Source of the DNA: CAVQBP01 sp963782475
GTDB taxonomy: Bacteria; Bacteroidota; Ignavibacteria; Ignavibacteriales; Ignavibacteriaceae
Length of the DNA stretch: 64,000 nucleotides
NCBI GenBank assembly: GCA_963782475.1
Contig: CAWAJW010000014.1
Span: 1 to 64,000 of the forward strand
Reading direction: 5' to 3'
The translations under genes and the position numbers were made by a program. Below, piece by piece: positions 45,589-55,288 of the stretch; position 1 is the stretch's first letter; every line of letters starts with the position of its first letter. The notes under the pieces are model-generated. The model was not told where the DNA came from. It did not search any database and saw only the letters and a program-made list of their open reading frames with translations.

Positions 45589-47534
45589 TTATTTAATAAG
45601 AATTAATTTTTTTATGGCCCGGAAGTTTCCTTTCGATCCATCTACAGACTCAGAATTAAGCCGGTAAAAATAAACCCCGGAAGGAAAACTTGATGCATTG
45701 AACTTCACTTCGTATGAACCAGGATCCTTTTCGCCGGAAACTAGTACTGCAACTTCCTTCCCGAGAATATCATATATCTTCAAAGTTACATGACTTTTGC
45801 CTGCTATATTATATCTAATTTTAGTGGAAGGATTAAAAGGATTGGGATAATTCTGCAGCAATTGAAATGAGATATTTTTATCGGTATAATTTTTAACCGC
45901 AAGAGGCTGATTTGGATTAATAATTCTGATATTATCAAACCATAATTCTGCTGTTCCCATATTCCCGTATTCGGAATCAATTTCAAATCGCTCTATAGCT
46001 TTCCAGTCAAATTTTCCTTCGGGACTATACCAGGTATTATTATCCCAGGAACCCTGTTCTTTAAAATCTTTTAGGGGAACCCGGACATGCTGCCAGCTTC
46101 CGTTATATACAAAGCTGTTTGAATCTAGTGTATAACGAACCCGCCAGGGATGATCTGATTCATTTTCTTTTGTATCAATGAAACGTATATCTATTGGAGT
46201 TTTTCCAATACCTTTCATATAGAAATCCACTACATAATCCTCCGAAACGATACGGGATAGATCCTTGATCGGTTTAAAGACAAAGCTTATAGTATTGTAC
46301 TGATTAGCTCCTGTCCAGTATATTGAAAATTCACCGCTTTGAGGATCATTCTTATACCAGAAATTAGTTTCGGCCGAACCCGATCCAAGTATATTTTCGC
46401 CAATATAGTCAATATAAATATTGATATCGGTGGAATCCGGTTTTAAAGTATAATTCTCCTGTTTGGGTATATTAAACCCGAGAGCATTCAGCAGCGGAAC
46501 ATTGAGATCATAATCAAAAAGCTCATTGCTTCCTTTTTAAAAAGCCCGAAACCTGCCTTGTAATCCCAGGTAGTCCAGGCAATATTTTTTGATTCCAGGT
46601 ATTCCCTGACAGTCTTGTACCAATAAGTTCTATCACTGTCCGGGGCATTATTCATCAGCACACCAAATTCACCGCAATATAACTTTACATGCCTGCTTTT
46701 CTGAAAATTATCTGCAATATTCAATAGCCTTTGTACGTTGCTTACTGTGCCTTCATTTTTATAATTATTTAAACTCCCTTCAATCCACGTCCCCTTCAGA
46801 GTATCAGGGCAGAGCGGCATTAAAGCAGAGTTATAGGGAAACGGGACGTTTGAAAGAGTTACCATTGAAGGATCTGCCCATCCGGCACCCTGGTGAGTAA
46901 AAACAAATGGATCATAGAAATGAAAAGTATATATTAAATTTGTATCCTCGTAAACAGGCATTGCAGAAAGATTATTATAGCTATTCCATCCGGCAGGACC
47001 AACAATTATAGTATGTATGGTATCAATTTTTCTAATTGCATGTAGTGTTAAAAGTTGTATTCTATTCCAGGTGCTGTCTGCAATACCGTGAGGTTCATTC
47101 AGAATTTCATAATAAATATATTTTGATCTGCTTTTATATCTTTCGGCAATATTAGACCATACCGGTATTAACGCACTATCTATATGTATACTTGTTGATT
47201 GTGCTACATCAAAAGTATGGTTATCAAGAATAAGATTAATTTTTAATTCCTCCGCCCAATCAATAACCTGGTCAAGCATATAAACAAATAGAGGATCAAG
47301 AGTATAATCCGGAGAACCGCTGGTCATATAATGGAGATTTATAGGAAGCCTTATAACATCTGCGCCAAGAGATTTAATTTCTTCAATATCTTGTTTTGTA
47401 AATTTATTGAATTGAATTGTCTGCGGGCTTTCGGACTGAAACCAGTTTGTCAGGTTAATCCCTTTATGGAACAGCATATCCTGAGAATACATGAATACAG
47501 GTAAGAAAAAAGCAATTATAAAAATCTTCTTCAT
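45589..47534 (-). pseudogene. GH5 glycanase with beta domain and T9SS sorting domain, frameshifted
   Basis: About 650 residues if joined. The N-terminal signal peptide (ending MYSQ) is followed by a GH5 TIM barrel with the acid/base Glu in ILNEPHG (E147) and the nucleophile in YCGEFGVLM (E289), so it likely cuts beta-glucan, mannan or similar. The frame breaks at about 46534-46538, where AAAAA should be AAAAAA: CTTTTTAAAAAGGAAGC. The other frame resumes as GSNELFDYDL and stays open through a carbohydrate-binding-like beta domain (FYMKGIG, FWYKNDP, about 340-560) to the type A T9SS sorting domain (LLQNYPNPFNPS, ending KKLILIK). Export across the outer membrane is expected only if the frame is intact. 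Confidence 0.85.
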
Positions 47535-47793
47535 TCTAAATTATGTTCCCCTGAATTGTTTAAATGAATAAAAAGCGATAAATGAAATTATTTAAGAGCA
47601 GCTTAATAATTATTCCCTATAATCCCTTTTAATTTGCCTTAATAAAATAAAAAAAGATAAGCGGAAATGAAATGCATCTAAATCTTTTCCTTTCCGGATT
47701 TTACTAACTTATAGTAAAATTGAATAAATAATAATATTATATTCATTATTTTGATTAAATATATTTTTATTTTCATAAACTAAAAGAACTGAT

Positions 47794-49350
47794 ATGGAAC
47801 CTTCACAGCAAAATTTGGCAGCAATTGATATCGGGACCAACTCATTTCATTTAATAGTTGTCCGTATTAAAGAAGATGGTGACTTTGAAATAATAGACAG
47901 GGAAAAAGAAGTAATCCGCCTTGGGGAAGGAAGTGCAGGTGATATAAAGATAATAAAACCTGCAGCTTTTAAAAGAGCTTTTGATGCTTTAAAAAGGTTT
48001 AAGGGGATTGCTGATTCTCATAATGCAAGTATACGTGCTGTAGCTACAAGTGCGGTTAGAGAAGCACATAATAGAAATGATTTTATGGAACAGGTTTTTA
48101 CCAGAAGCGGAATAAATATTGAAATAATAAGCGGCATCGAAGAAGCCAGACTTATTTATCTGGGTATCCTCAAAGCGGTACCGGTGTTTGATAAAAAAAT
48201 TTTAGCTGTTGATATCGGCGGAGGAAGTACAGAATTTCTTGTGGGCATAAAAGGAGAAACTATTTTTTCAATAAGTATGAAAATCGGTGCGGTTCGTTTA
48301 ACTCAAAAATTTTTTCCCGATTTTCAAGTAAGAAAACGCAGTATTCAAGAATGCAGAGACTGGGTTGAAGGGGAATTGTATCAAACTGCCAACAATATAA
48401 ATAGAAATGATTTTCAGCTGTGTGTAGGTTCGTCAGGTACAATTATGTCCGCCGGTTTAATGATAAACGCTAAAAAAAATAAAACCTCTTCAAGCAACGG
48501 CATCCTGAATAACTTTGTATTTACAAAAGAAGAATTAGAAGAAGTTGAAGAAGAAGTTTTGAACAGGAAAACTGTGGAAAAGCGGAAAAAAATTCCAGGC
48601 ATTGATGATAAAAGAGCTGAAATTATTCCTGCCGGCATTATTATTCTTAGTATGATCTTCAGGCTTTTTAATCTTAAAAAAATTACAATTTCCGGATATG
48701 CATTACGTGAAGGGATTATTATAGATACATTACAAAAACATCATGAAGATCTGTCAAAACATGGGTTTGAAAATATAAGAAAGCGGAGCATTATTAGTCT
48801 TTCCCGATCATTCCGGAATGATACTTCGCACGGTAAAAATGTAGCGAAACTTTCACTTCAATTATTCGATCAAACAAAAGAGCTGCATAAGCTGGATGAT
48901 GAATGCAGGGAATATCTTGAAGCAGCAGCTATTCTTCATGATGTAGGTTACCATATTTCCCACTCAAACCATCACCGCCACAGCTTTTATATTATTAGGA
49001 ATAGCGAACTGCTCGGATTTAATGAAAATGAAGTTAATATTATAGCTCATACTGCAAGGTACCATAGGAAAAGCCATCCCAAATCAGGTCACCAGGAATT
49101 TAAAGCACTGCCATCTGAAACTCAGATGATAGTTAAAAAATTAGCCGCAATACTTCGTATCGCTGACTCATTTGATAGAACTCACCGGAAATTAGTATCG
49201 GGTCTTGACATAACAATAAAAAGAGATTCTGTCGAAATTCAATTACACTGCAGCAGTAAAGTGAAGCCTGATATTGAATTATGGAATCTTGAAAGAAGAA
49301 AAGGATTATTTGAAGAGGTCTTCAATAAAAAAGTAATTGCAAAAATGTAA
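47794..49350 (+). CDS. ppx/gppA: Exopolyphosphatase/guanosine pentaphosphate phosphatase with HD domain
   Basis: A 518-residue enzyme. The N-terminal ASKHA-type domain has AIDIGTNSFHL (about 10-20) and VDIGGGSTEF (about 140-150). Its C-terminal half contains an HD phosphohydrolase domain (EAAAILHDVGYHISHSNHHRHS, about 375-400). This two-domain form acts on polyphosphate and pppGpp, linking phosphate storage to the stringent response. A weak palindrome, TGTTATT-TG-AATAACA, lies between its end and the convergent radA. Confidence 0.93.
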   Translation: MEPSQQNLAAIDIGTNSFHLIVVRIKEDGDFEIIDREKEVIRLGEGSAGDIKIIKPAAFKRAFDALKRFKGIADSHNASIRAVATSAVREAHNRNDFMEQVFTRSGINIEIISGIEEARLIYLGILKAVPVFDKKILAVDIGGGSTEFLVGIKGETIFSISMKIGAVRLTQKFFPDFQVRKRSIQECRDWVEGELYQTANNINRNDFQLCVGSSGTIMSAGLMINAKKNKTSSSNGILNNFVFTKEELEEVEEEVLNRKTVEKRKKIPGIDDKRAEIIPAGIIILSMIFRLFNLKKITISGYALREGIIIDTLQKHHEDLSKHGFENIRKRSIISLSRSFRNDTSHGKNVAKLSLQLFDQTKELHKLDDECREYLEAAAILHDVGYHISHSNHHRHSFYIIRNSELLGFNENEVNIIAHTARYHRKSHPKSGHQEFKALPSETQMIVKKLAAILRIADSFDRTHRKLVSGLDITIKRDSVEIQLHCSSKVKPDIELWNLERRKGLFEEVFNKKVIAKM

Positions 49351-49379
49351 ATGTTATTTGAATAACAAAGTATTATTTC

Positions 49380-50720
49380 TCAAAAAAGCAGTTCTAAAAC
49401 TTCGTTCAGGCTTTCGACAGCCTGAATGGTTATTGAATCGTTATTAATTCCTTTATAATTATTAGCGGGTAAAATAATTTTTTTAAAGCCCAATTTCTTA
49501 GCTTCCTGGATTCTCTTTTCAATATTCCCAATCCCTCTAATTTCACCGCCAAGCCCCACTTCCCCTACAACTAAAATTTTATTATCAATAATCTTATCCT
49601 GAAGGCTTGATGCAATGCTGCAGCAGACGGCAAGATCAACGGCTGGTTCATTAATTTTTACACCTCCTGCCATATTAACAAAAACGTTATTTGCAGAGAC
49701 TCTTAAACCTGCTCTCTTTTCAAGAACAGCTAATAATATTGATAATCTTCTTTGATCAAAACCTGTAGAAACCCTTTGCGGATAACCGTAATTTGAAGGA
49801 ATGACTAAAGCCTGCACTTCTAATAAAATTGGGCGTGTTCCTTCCATGCTTGAAGTTATTACAGAACCGGGGATTCCATTCTTTTTCTGGCTTATGAAGA
49901 GCTCACTTGGATTTTTAACTTCAGCCAGTCCGTTTTCCATCATTTCGAAAATTCCAATTTCATTTGTATTTCCGAACCTGTTTTTTTGGGCGCGCAAAAT
50001 CCTAAAAGTGTGATTGCTTTCCCCTTCAAATTGCATAACCGTATCAACAATATGCTCTAAAATTTTCGGACCGGCAATCATCCCTTCTTTGGTTACATGC
50101 CCGATTATAATTACCGAAAAATGTTTTTTCTTCGCCTCCTCCATTAATAAAGAAGTACATTCCCTGATTTGCGTAATTGTACCGGGTGAATTATCAAGTT
50201 CGCTTCGGTAAATAGTCTGGATTGAATCAATTACTAAAACTTCGGGGGATAAATTAATTACTGCGGTAAGTATTATATTCAGATCTGTTTCAGCAAGGAT
50301 GTAAAAATTTTCGGAATTAATTTTTAACCTGGTTGCTCTAATTTTAATCTGCTTTGCTGATTCTTCACCCGTTACATAAAGAACCTTTTGTTTAATACCG
50401 GAAGCCGCCTGCATAGCTAAAGTGGATTTGCCGATTCCCGGGTCGCCTCCTAAAAGCACAACTGAACCGGGCATCAAACCGCCCCCCAGAACACGATCAA
50501 ATTCGTTAATACCGGTTAAAATTCTTTCATCCTCGGTAGCGGAAATTTCACTAATTTTGTTTACGGCTATATTGCCTTTGAAAACGTTCGGTTTTCTTTT
50601 TTTTTCTTCAACAATTTCTTCGGTAAAAGTATTCCAGTTCTCACATTCCGGGCATTTACCTACCCATCTGAGTGATTCATATCCGCAATTTGCACAAATA
50701 TATTTTAATCGTGTTTTCAA
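49380..50720 (-). CDS. radA: DNA repair protein RadA (Sms)
   Basis: A 446-residue helicase for recombination intermediates. It has the N-terminal zinc ribbon (C9, C12, C23, C26), Walker A GGDPGIGKST (91-100), the RadA-specific KNRFG motif (about 245) and the C-terminal Lon-protease-like domain (about 270-446). All landmark residues are intact, and its length matches the family. The gap to alaS contains a palindromic repeat. Confidence 0.97.
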   Translation of the reverse strand: MKTRLKYICANCGYESLRWVGKCPECENWNTFTEEIVEEKKRKPNVFKGNIAVNKISEISATEDERILTGINEFDRVLGGGLMPGSVVLLGGDPGIGKSTLAMQAASGIKQKVLYVTGEESAKQIKIRATRLKINSENFYILAETDLNIILTAVINLSPEVLVIDSIQTIYRSELDNSPGTITQIRECTSLLMEEAKKKHFSVIIIGHVTKEGMIAGPKILEHIVDTVMQFEGESNHTFRILRAQKNRFGNTNEIGIFEMMENGLAEVKNPSELFISQKKNGIPGSVITSSMEGTRPILLEVQALVIPSNYGYPQRVSTGFDQRRLSILLAVLEKRAGLRVSANNVFVNMAGGVKINEPAVDLAVCCSIASSLQDKIIDNKILVVGEVGLGGEIRGIGNIEKRIQEAKKLGFKKIILPANNYKGINNDSITIQAVESLNEVLELLF

Positions 50721-50749
50721 AAGGAAATCAGTAGCTAATTATTTTATCT

Positions 50750-50825
50750 TCTGTGGTTCTTTGAGGTTCTCTGCGAACTTTGTGTTCCTGTTTTTAAAAA
50801 CAATTACACAGAGAACCACTGAGAT
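50750..50825. repeat. Palindromic GGTTCTCTG-type intergenic repeat
   Basis: A long imperfect hairpin between radA and alaS. The arms GGTTCTCTG (50765-50773) and CAGAGAACC (50809-50817) pair perfectly over nine bases, with a further GTGGTTCT/AGAACCAC pairing (50753-50760 with 50812-50819) in an overlapping register. The centre carries GTTTTTAAAAAC. Repeats with this GTGGTTCTCTGTG flavour occur in intergenic spaces of many environmental genomes. It may stabilise or terminate the upstream transcript or be a small mobile repeat. Confidence 0.65.
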
Positions 50826-50847
50826 AATGAATAAATTTAAATTTTCT

Positions 50848-53436
50848 TTATTGTATAAACTTAGAAACCACTTCTTCAACGCTTTTCAAAGCTTCTGGGA
50901 TTTTTGATGTATCCTTCCCTCCGGCAGTTGCAAGATGAGGTCTGCCCCCTCCTCCTCCGCCAACTATTTTTGCAAGTTCACCCACAATTTTACCTGCACT
51001 CAATTTTTTCTCTTTTATAAGATCATCAGTAACTATACAGACAATTGCTGCTTTATTATCGATCTTAGAAAATAAGACTCCGACGGCTCCTTTGGTTTTG
51101 TTTCTTAATTCATCACCAAAAGATTTCAGTTCATCCATATTTTCTGCATTAAGTTCAGCTTTATAGATTTTTATTCCATTTAAATCTATATGATTTGAAA
51201 TAACGGAATCGAGCTCTCCTAATTTACTTTGCAATCTTAGTTCTGAAATCTCTTTTTCAAGTTTTTTCTTTTCATCGACAAGCTCGGCAATCTTCTCTTC
51301 TGATTTTTTAATATGATTTATTTGAGAATCAATATAATTTTCTACACCCAGACCTGTAACTGCTTCAATTCTTCGAACCCCGCTCGAGATAGAGGATTCA
51401 CTTATAATTTTAAATAAACCGATCTGAGATGAATTTTTAACATGCGTTCCGCCGCAGAACTCTTTGCTGAAATCGCCGAACTGAACAACATTTACTTTGT
51501 CTCCGTATTTATCTCCGAAGAACATTAATGCACCCATCTTTTTTGCTTCATCAAAAGGGATATTTCTATGATGCTGAAGGGGAATATTCTCTCTCAGCTT
51601 TTCATTTACGATTCCCTCTATTTCCTTCACTTCGGCATCACTTAATTTTGTATAGTGAGTAAAATCGAAACGGAGTCGATCCGGTCCTACATAAGAACCA
51701 GCCTGGTGAACATGAGTGCCAAGAACTTTCCTCAATGCAGCATGCAGAAGATGAGTTGCCGTATGATTCCTCATTATATCCCACCGCCGTTTTTCATCTA
51801 CATTTGCAATTACATCTTCTCCCTGCTGAATAACTTTTTGACTTTCATTTTCAAGTATATGGATAGTTCTATTATCAATTTTCGTTACATCAAGGACATT
51901 AAGCGGAGTAGATTCTACAATAATCTTTCCCAGATCATCTATTTGACCTCCGGCTTCAACATAAAAAGGAGTTTTATCAAGAATAATTAAATCGCTTCCG
52001 TTTTCTTTTTTATGCCCGATAATTTTAGCAGTGGATTTAAGTTCATCATAACCGGTAAAAGTTGATTTCTCAGTCTCAGATAGATTAAAATCCTTCAAAT
52101 CATTTATTGAAATATTGACCGAAGCAAATTTATCTTTAGAAGCTTCTCTCGCCCTTTCCCGCTGCATTCCCATCAACTTGTTAAAACCTGCTTCGTCAAT
52201 TGTAAAACCGTTTTCCTTTGCCATCACATTTGTTAAATCGGCAGGAAATCCGTAGGTATCATATAATTTAAATACCTCATCTCCCGGGATAATTTTTACT
52301 CCTTCTTTGGATAAGCCTTTAATTAATTCATCAAAAAGTTCGATACCTCTATCCAGGGTTGCATTAAAACTTTCTTCTTCACCCTTAATAACTTTTTCGA
52401 TATAGCTCTGTTTTTGTTTAATTCCCGGAAAGATATTCCCCATTGTAGAAGACAAAACTTCTACTAATTTATAGAGAAAAGGCTCATTTAAATTTAATTT
52501 CCTCCCATGGCGTGCAGCCCGTCTTAAAATTCTTCTTAAAACATAACCCCGTCCTTCATTCCCTGGAACTGCACCATCGGAAATTGCAAAAGTTAAAGCT
52601 CGAATGTGATCTGCAATTACACGCATTGAAATTTTATCGGACTCTTTCTCATATTTAATCTCCGATAGCTTTGATACGGCTTCAATTAATGGGGTAAAAA
52701 TATCAGAATCATAATTTGATCTTTTCCCCTGAAGGATAGCACAGACTCTTTCAAATCCCATCCCGGTATCAATATGCTTGGCAGGGAGATCATGCAGTTT
52801 TCCTTTTTCATCTTTATTATACTGAATAAAAACCAGGTTCCATATTTCAATGCATTCCGGCAAACCGGCATTTACATATTTAGGATTATCAAAATCATCA
52901 CTTAAATTTATATGAATTTCCGAACAGGGTCCGCAGGGACCGGTTTCACCCATTTCCCAGAAATTATCTTTTTCATCAAATCTTAAAATATGTTCCGGTT
53001 TGATATCGGTTTTAGTTTTCCATAATTCGTATGCTTCATCATCTGTCCGGTAAACAGTGGCCCACAGCCTTTCTTTCGGGAGTTTCCAAACTATTGTCAA
53101 CAATTCCCATCCCCAAACAATGGCTTCTTCTTTATAATAATCCCCAAAAGACCAATTGCCGAGCATTTCAAAAAAAGTATGATGGTACGTATCATACCCG
53201 ACTTCTTCAAGATCGTTATGTTTACCGCTGACCCGGATGCACTTTTGAGTGTCTGCCGCCCGTGTATAATCTCTTTTCCCTTTACCGAGAAAAACATCCT
53301 TAAACTGGTTCATTCCGGCATTGGTAAAAAGTAAAGTAGGGTCATCGAACGGTACTACAGGAGCGCTTTGAACAATGCGATGCTGTTTGCTTTTGAAAAA
53401 ATCTAAAAATTGTTCTCTTATTTCATTCGAGGTCAT
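50848..53436 (-). CDS. alaS: Alanyl-tRNA synthetase
   Basis: An 862-residue enzyme, close to the usual length. Aminoacylation landmarks are at the N-terminus (VPFDDPTLLFTNAGMNQF). The editing domain carries HTATHLLHA (zinc/editing His residues) and CGGTH, and the C-Ala domain ends with GGGGGGRPHLATAGGKD. It charges tRNA-Ala and hydrolyses mischarged Ser or Gly. Nothing unusual is seen. Confidence 0.98.
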   Translation of the reverse strand: MTSNEIREQFLDFFKSKQHRIVQSAPVVPFDDPTLLFTNAGMNQFKDVFLGKGKRDYTRAADTQKCIRVSGKHNDLEEVGYDTYHHTFFEMLGNWSFGDYYKEEAIVWGWELLTIVWKLPKERLWATVYRTDDEAYELWKTKTDIKPEHILRFDEKDNFWEMGETGPCGPCSEIHINLSDDFDNPKYVNAGLPECIEIWNLVFIQYNKDEKGKLHDLPAKHIDTGMGFERVCAILQGKRSNYDSDIFTPLIEAVSKLSEIKYEKESDKISMRVIADHIRALTFAISDGAVPGNEGRGYVLRRILRRAARHGRKLNLNEPFLYKLVEVLSSTMGNIFPGIKQKQSYIEKVIKGEEESFNATLDRGIELFDELIKGLSKEGVKIIPGDEVFKLYDTYGFPADLTNVMAKENGFTIDEAGFNKLMGMQRERAREASKDKFASVNISINDLKDFNLSETEKSTFTGYDELKSTAKIIGHKKENGSDLIILDKTPFYVEAGGQIDDLGKIIVESTPLNVLDVTKIDNRTIHILENESQKVIQQGEDVIANVDEKRRWDIMRNHTATHLLHAALRKVLGTHVHQAGSYVGPDRLRFDFTHYTKLSDAEVKEIEGIVNEKLRENIPLQHHRNIPFDEAKKMGALMFFGDKYGDKVNVVQFGDFSKEFCGGTHVKNSSQIGLFKIISESSISSGVRRIEAVTGLGVENYIDSQINHIKKSEEKIAELVDEKKKLEKEISELRLQSKLGELDSVISNHIDLNGIKIYKAELNAENMDELKSFGDELRNKTKGAVGVLFSKIDNKAAIVCIVTDDLIKEKKLSAGKIVGELAKIVGGGGGGRPHLATAGGKDTSKIPEALKSVEEVVSKFIQ

Positions 53437-53679
53437 ATTCTTTTGCTGTGATTTTATATTAAACTACAAAAATAATAAAATATATAATAACCTGCGTTTA
53501 GATAAAAACACTTCCAAATAGAAAAAATATAGTTTGGATTATTTACAATATAAAGAATCTATTCACTTACTTTGGGTGATAATAAAATTCATTATTTTTG
53601 AAATTAATTTTCCCAAAATAATTCCACAGCTTTTTTACAGTTCAATTATTAAATTTACTTTGTTTTTGAGATTTTAATT

Positions 53680-54675
53680 TTGAAATTTATTCCATCATAT
53701 AAAGATATAAGCGCAGACGAATTCGGCAGGAGAGAAAAACTGGCAGATGCTATTTTAAGATCATGCACAAGCTGCCCGAGGAATTGTAAAATTGACAGAG
53801 CCAATGGAGAACTTGGAATTTGTGCAAGCGGTTCTTTACCTATAGTTTCATCTTATACTCTTCACTTCGGCGAGGAGCCGGTTTTATCGGGAACAAGAGG
53901 AGCAGGCAATATCTTTTTTGGAAACTGCAATTTAAATTGTGTTTACTGCCAGAATTTTGTTATAAGCCAGAAACCTAAAGTTGAAAAAAAGAATGAAGTT
54001 GCTGTTGAACGTCTTGCTGAGATAATGCTGGAGCTTCAGGAAAAAGAATGCCATAATATCGGACTCGTTTCTCCCACTCATTATTCTGTTCCGATTTTTA
54101 AATCAATAAAATTAGCGGTTGAAAAGGGATTAAACCTTCCAATAATTTATAATACCAACGGTTATGATTCCCTAGAAATTTTAAAATTGTATGATGGAGT
54201 TATTGATATTTATTTACCCGATTTTAAATATGGAGACAATAACGAAGGGAAAATCTATTCTAAAGTGGATGATTATTTTGACAGGACTAAAGAAGCAATA
54301 ACCGAAATGTACCGTCAGGTCGGCAGTGAGCTAATTTATGAAAATGGGGTGGTGGTTAGAGGACTTATTATAAGGCATTTGATTCTGCCTAATGGGCTTG
54401 CTGAAACAGAAAAGGTTTTTAAATTTATTTCGGAACTTAACCATAAAATCCATATTTCCTTAATGGCTCAATATTATCCCACAAACGTTGCAAGCAGGTA
54501 TATGCTGATAAGCAGACCCGTTTCAAATGCCGAATATGCTAGAGCAATAGAACTGCTTGAGAAATTCAACCTTGAAAATGGCTGGATACAGGAACTGGAA
54601 AGTAATGAATCTTACCGTCCTAATTTTGAAAAAGATAGAATAGACCCTTTTAATAATCTATCATTGAAGAGATGA
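53680..54675 (+). CDS. pflX-like: Radical SAM protein of the PflX/COG1313 type
   Basis: A 331-residue enzyme. A Cys-rich N-terminus (CTSCPRNCKIDR, then GICASG) precedes the AdoMet cluster motif C83-x3-C87-x2-C90 (CNLNCVYC). It resembles pyruvate-formate-lyase-activating-type proteins of unknown target. It uses a TTG start at 53680. It is divergent from alaS, and a membrane-protein gene follows convergently. Confidence 0.88.
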   Translation: MKFIPSYKDISADEFGRREKLADAILRSCTSCPRNCKIDRANGELGICASGSLPIVSSYTLHFGEEPVLSGTRGAGNIFFGNCNLNCVYCQNFVISQKPKVEKKNEVAVERLAEIMLELQEKECHNIGLVSPTHYSVPIFKSIKLAVEKGLNLPIIYNTNGYDSLEILKLYDGVIDIYLPDFKYGDNNEGKIYSKVDDYFDRTKEAITEMYRQVGSELIYENGVVVRGLIIRHLILPNGLAETEKVFKFISELNHKIHISLMAQYYPTNVASRYMLISRPVSNAEYARAIELLEKFNLENGWIQELESNESYRPNFEKDRIDPFNNLSLKR

Positions 54676-54754
54676 TAAATGTTAAAGGAAGACCCATCAA
54701 GGGTTTAGTGAAGATGAATAGAAATTGCAGTTACTCAACAATAAAATAATTTGT

Positions 54755-55261
54755 TTATTTCTCTCTATGAATAATCAAAATTATTGCAACTGCTATTAAA
54801 ACAACCGGCCAGTAATTAAGAACAATATGCCAAATTGAATTTAAGAAGACAGGGAAGCTAATCTCGCCATTGTATAAAGTAACAATGGTTCCGGAAATAA
54901 AAAATAAAACAGATATTAAAAGAACCGTTTTATCATGGTAATTTTCCAAAAAAAGCATGAAAAAACTTATTGAAAAGAGGAGAAGTAAGGCAGGAATTAT
55001 AATAACCGAGACCTGGAAAAATTCAAATTTACTAATGAGATAGAGAAATAAACCTGATAAAAATATGATCGAGCCTATAAATAATCTCCCGCGTTGATTA
55101 TTTCCAAAAGAGATATATACAAGACTAATTCCGTAAAAAATTAATCCATACCCCCAAATTTCCCTATTATCAAAATCGATTATACCCCAGAATTTTAAAA
55201 GGATAGAAAGTGCGAGAAAAGTGAGTAAGTATATTAAAATGGATTGGTGATGTTTGTTCAA
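54755..55261 (-). CDS. Small membrane protein, LiaF/DUF-type
   Basis: A 168-residue protein with five or six hydrophobic helices (LILIYLLTFLALSILLKFW, GLIFYGISLVYISFG, IIFLSGLFLYLIS, VIIIPALLLLFSISFFML, VLLISVLFFISG, VVLIAVAIILII). The pattern is like the transmembrane domain of LiaF or LiaI regulators, but no soluble domain follows. It lies 28 bases downstream of arginase on the same strand. Function is unknown. Confidence 0.6.
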   Translation of the reverse strand: MNKHHQSILIYLLTFLALSILLKFWGIIDFDNREIWGYGLIFYGISLVYISFGNNQRGRLFIGSIIFLSGLFLYLISKFEFFQVSVIIIPALLLLFSISFFMLFLENYHDKTVLLISVLFFISGTIVTLYNGEISFPVFLNSIWHIVLNYWPVVLIAVAIILIIHREK

Positions 55262-55288
55262 TATAATCCGGGTTTAATTGAGAAAAAA

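Noticed and set aside
49801..50211. Plus-strand frames opposite radA
   Set aside because: They lie fully inside the strongly conserved RadA gene on the other strand, show no ribosome site, and have the composition of mirror translations.
53437..53679. Possible tRNA or RNA gene in the alaS divergent gap
   Set aside because: No cloverleaf, T-loop or other RNA signature could be seen; only AT-rich promoter-like sequence.
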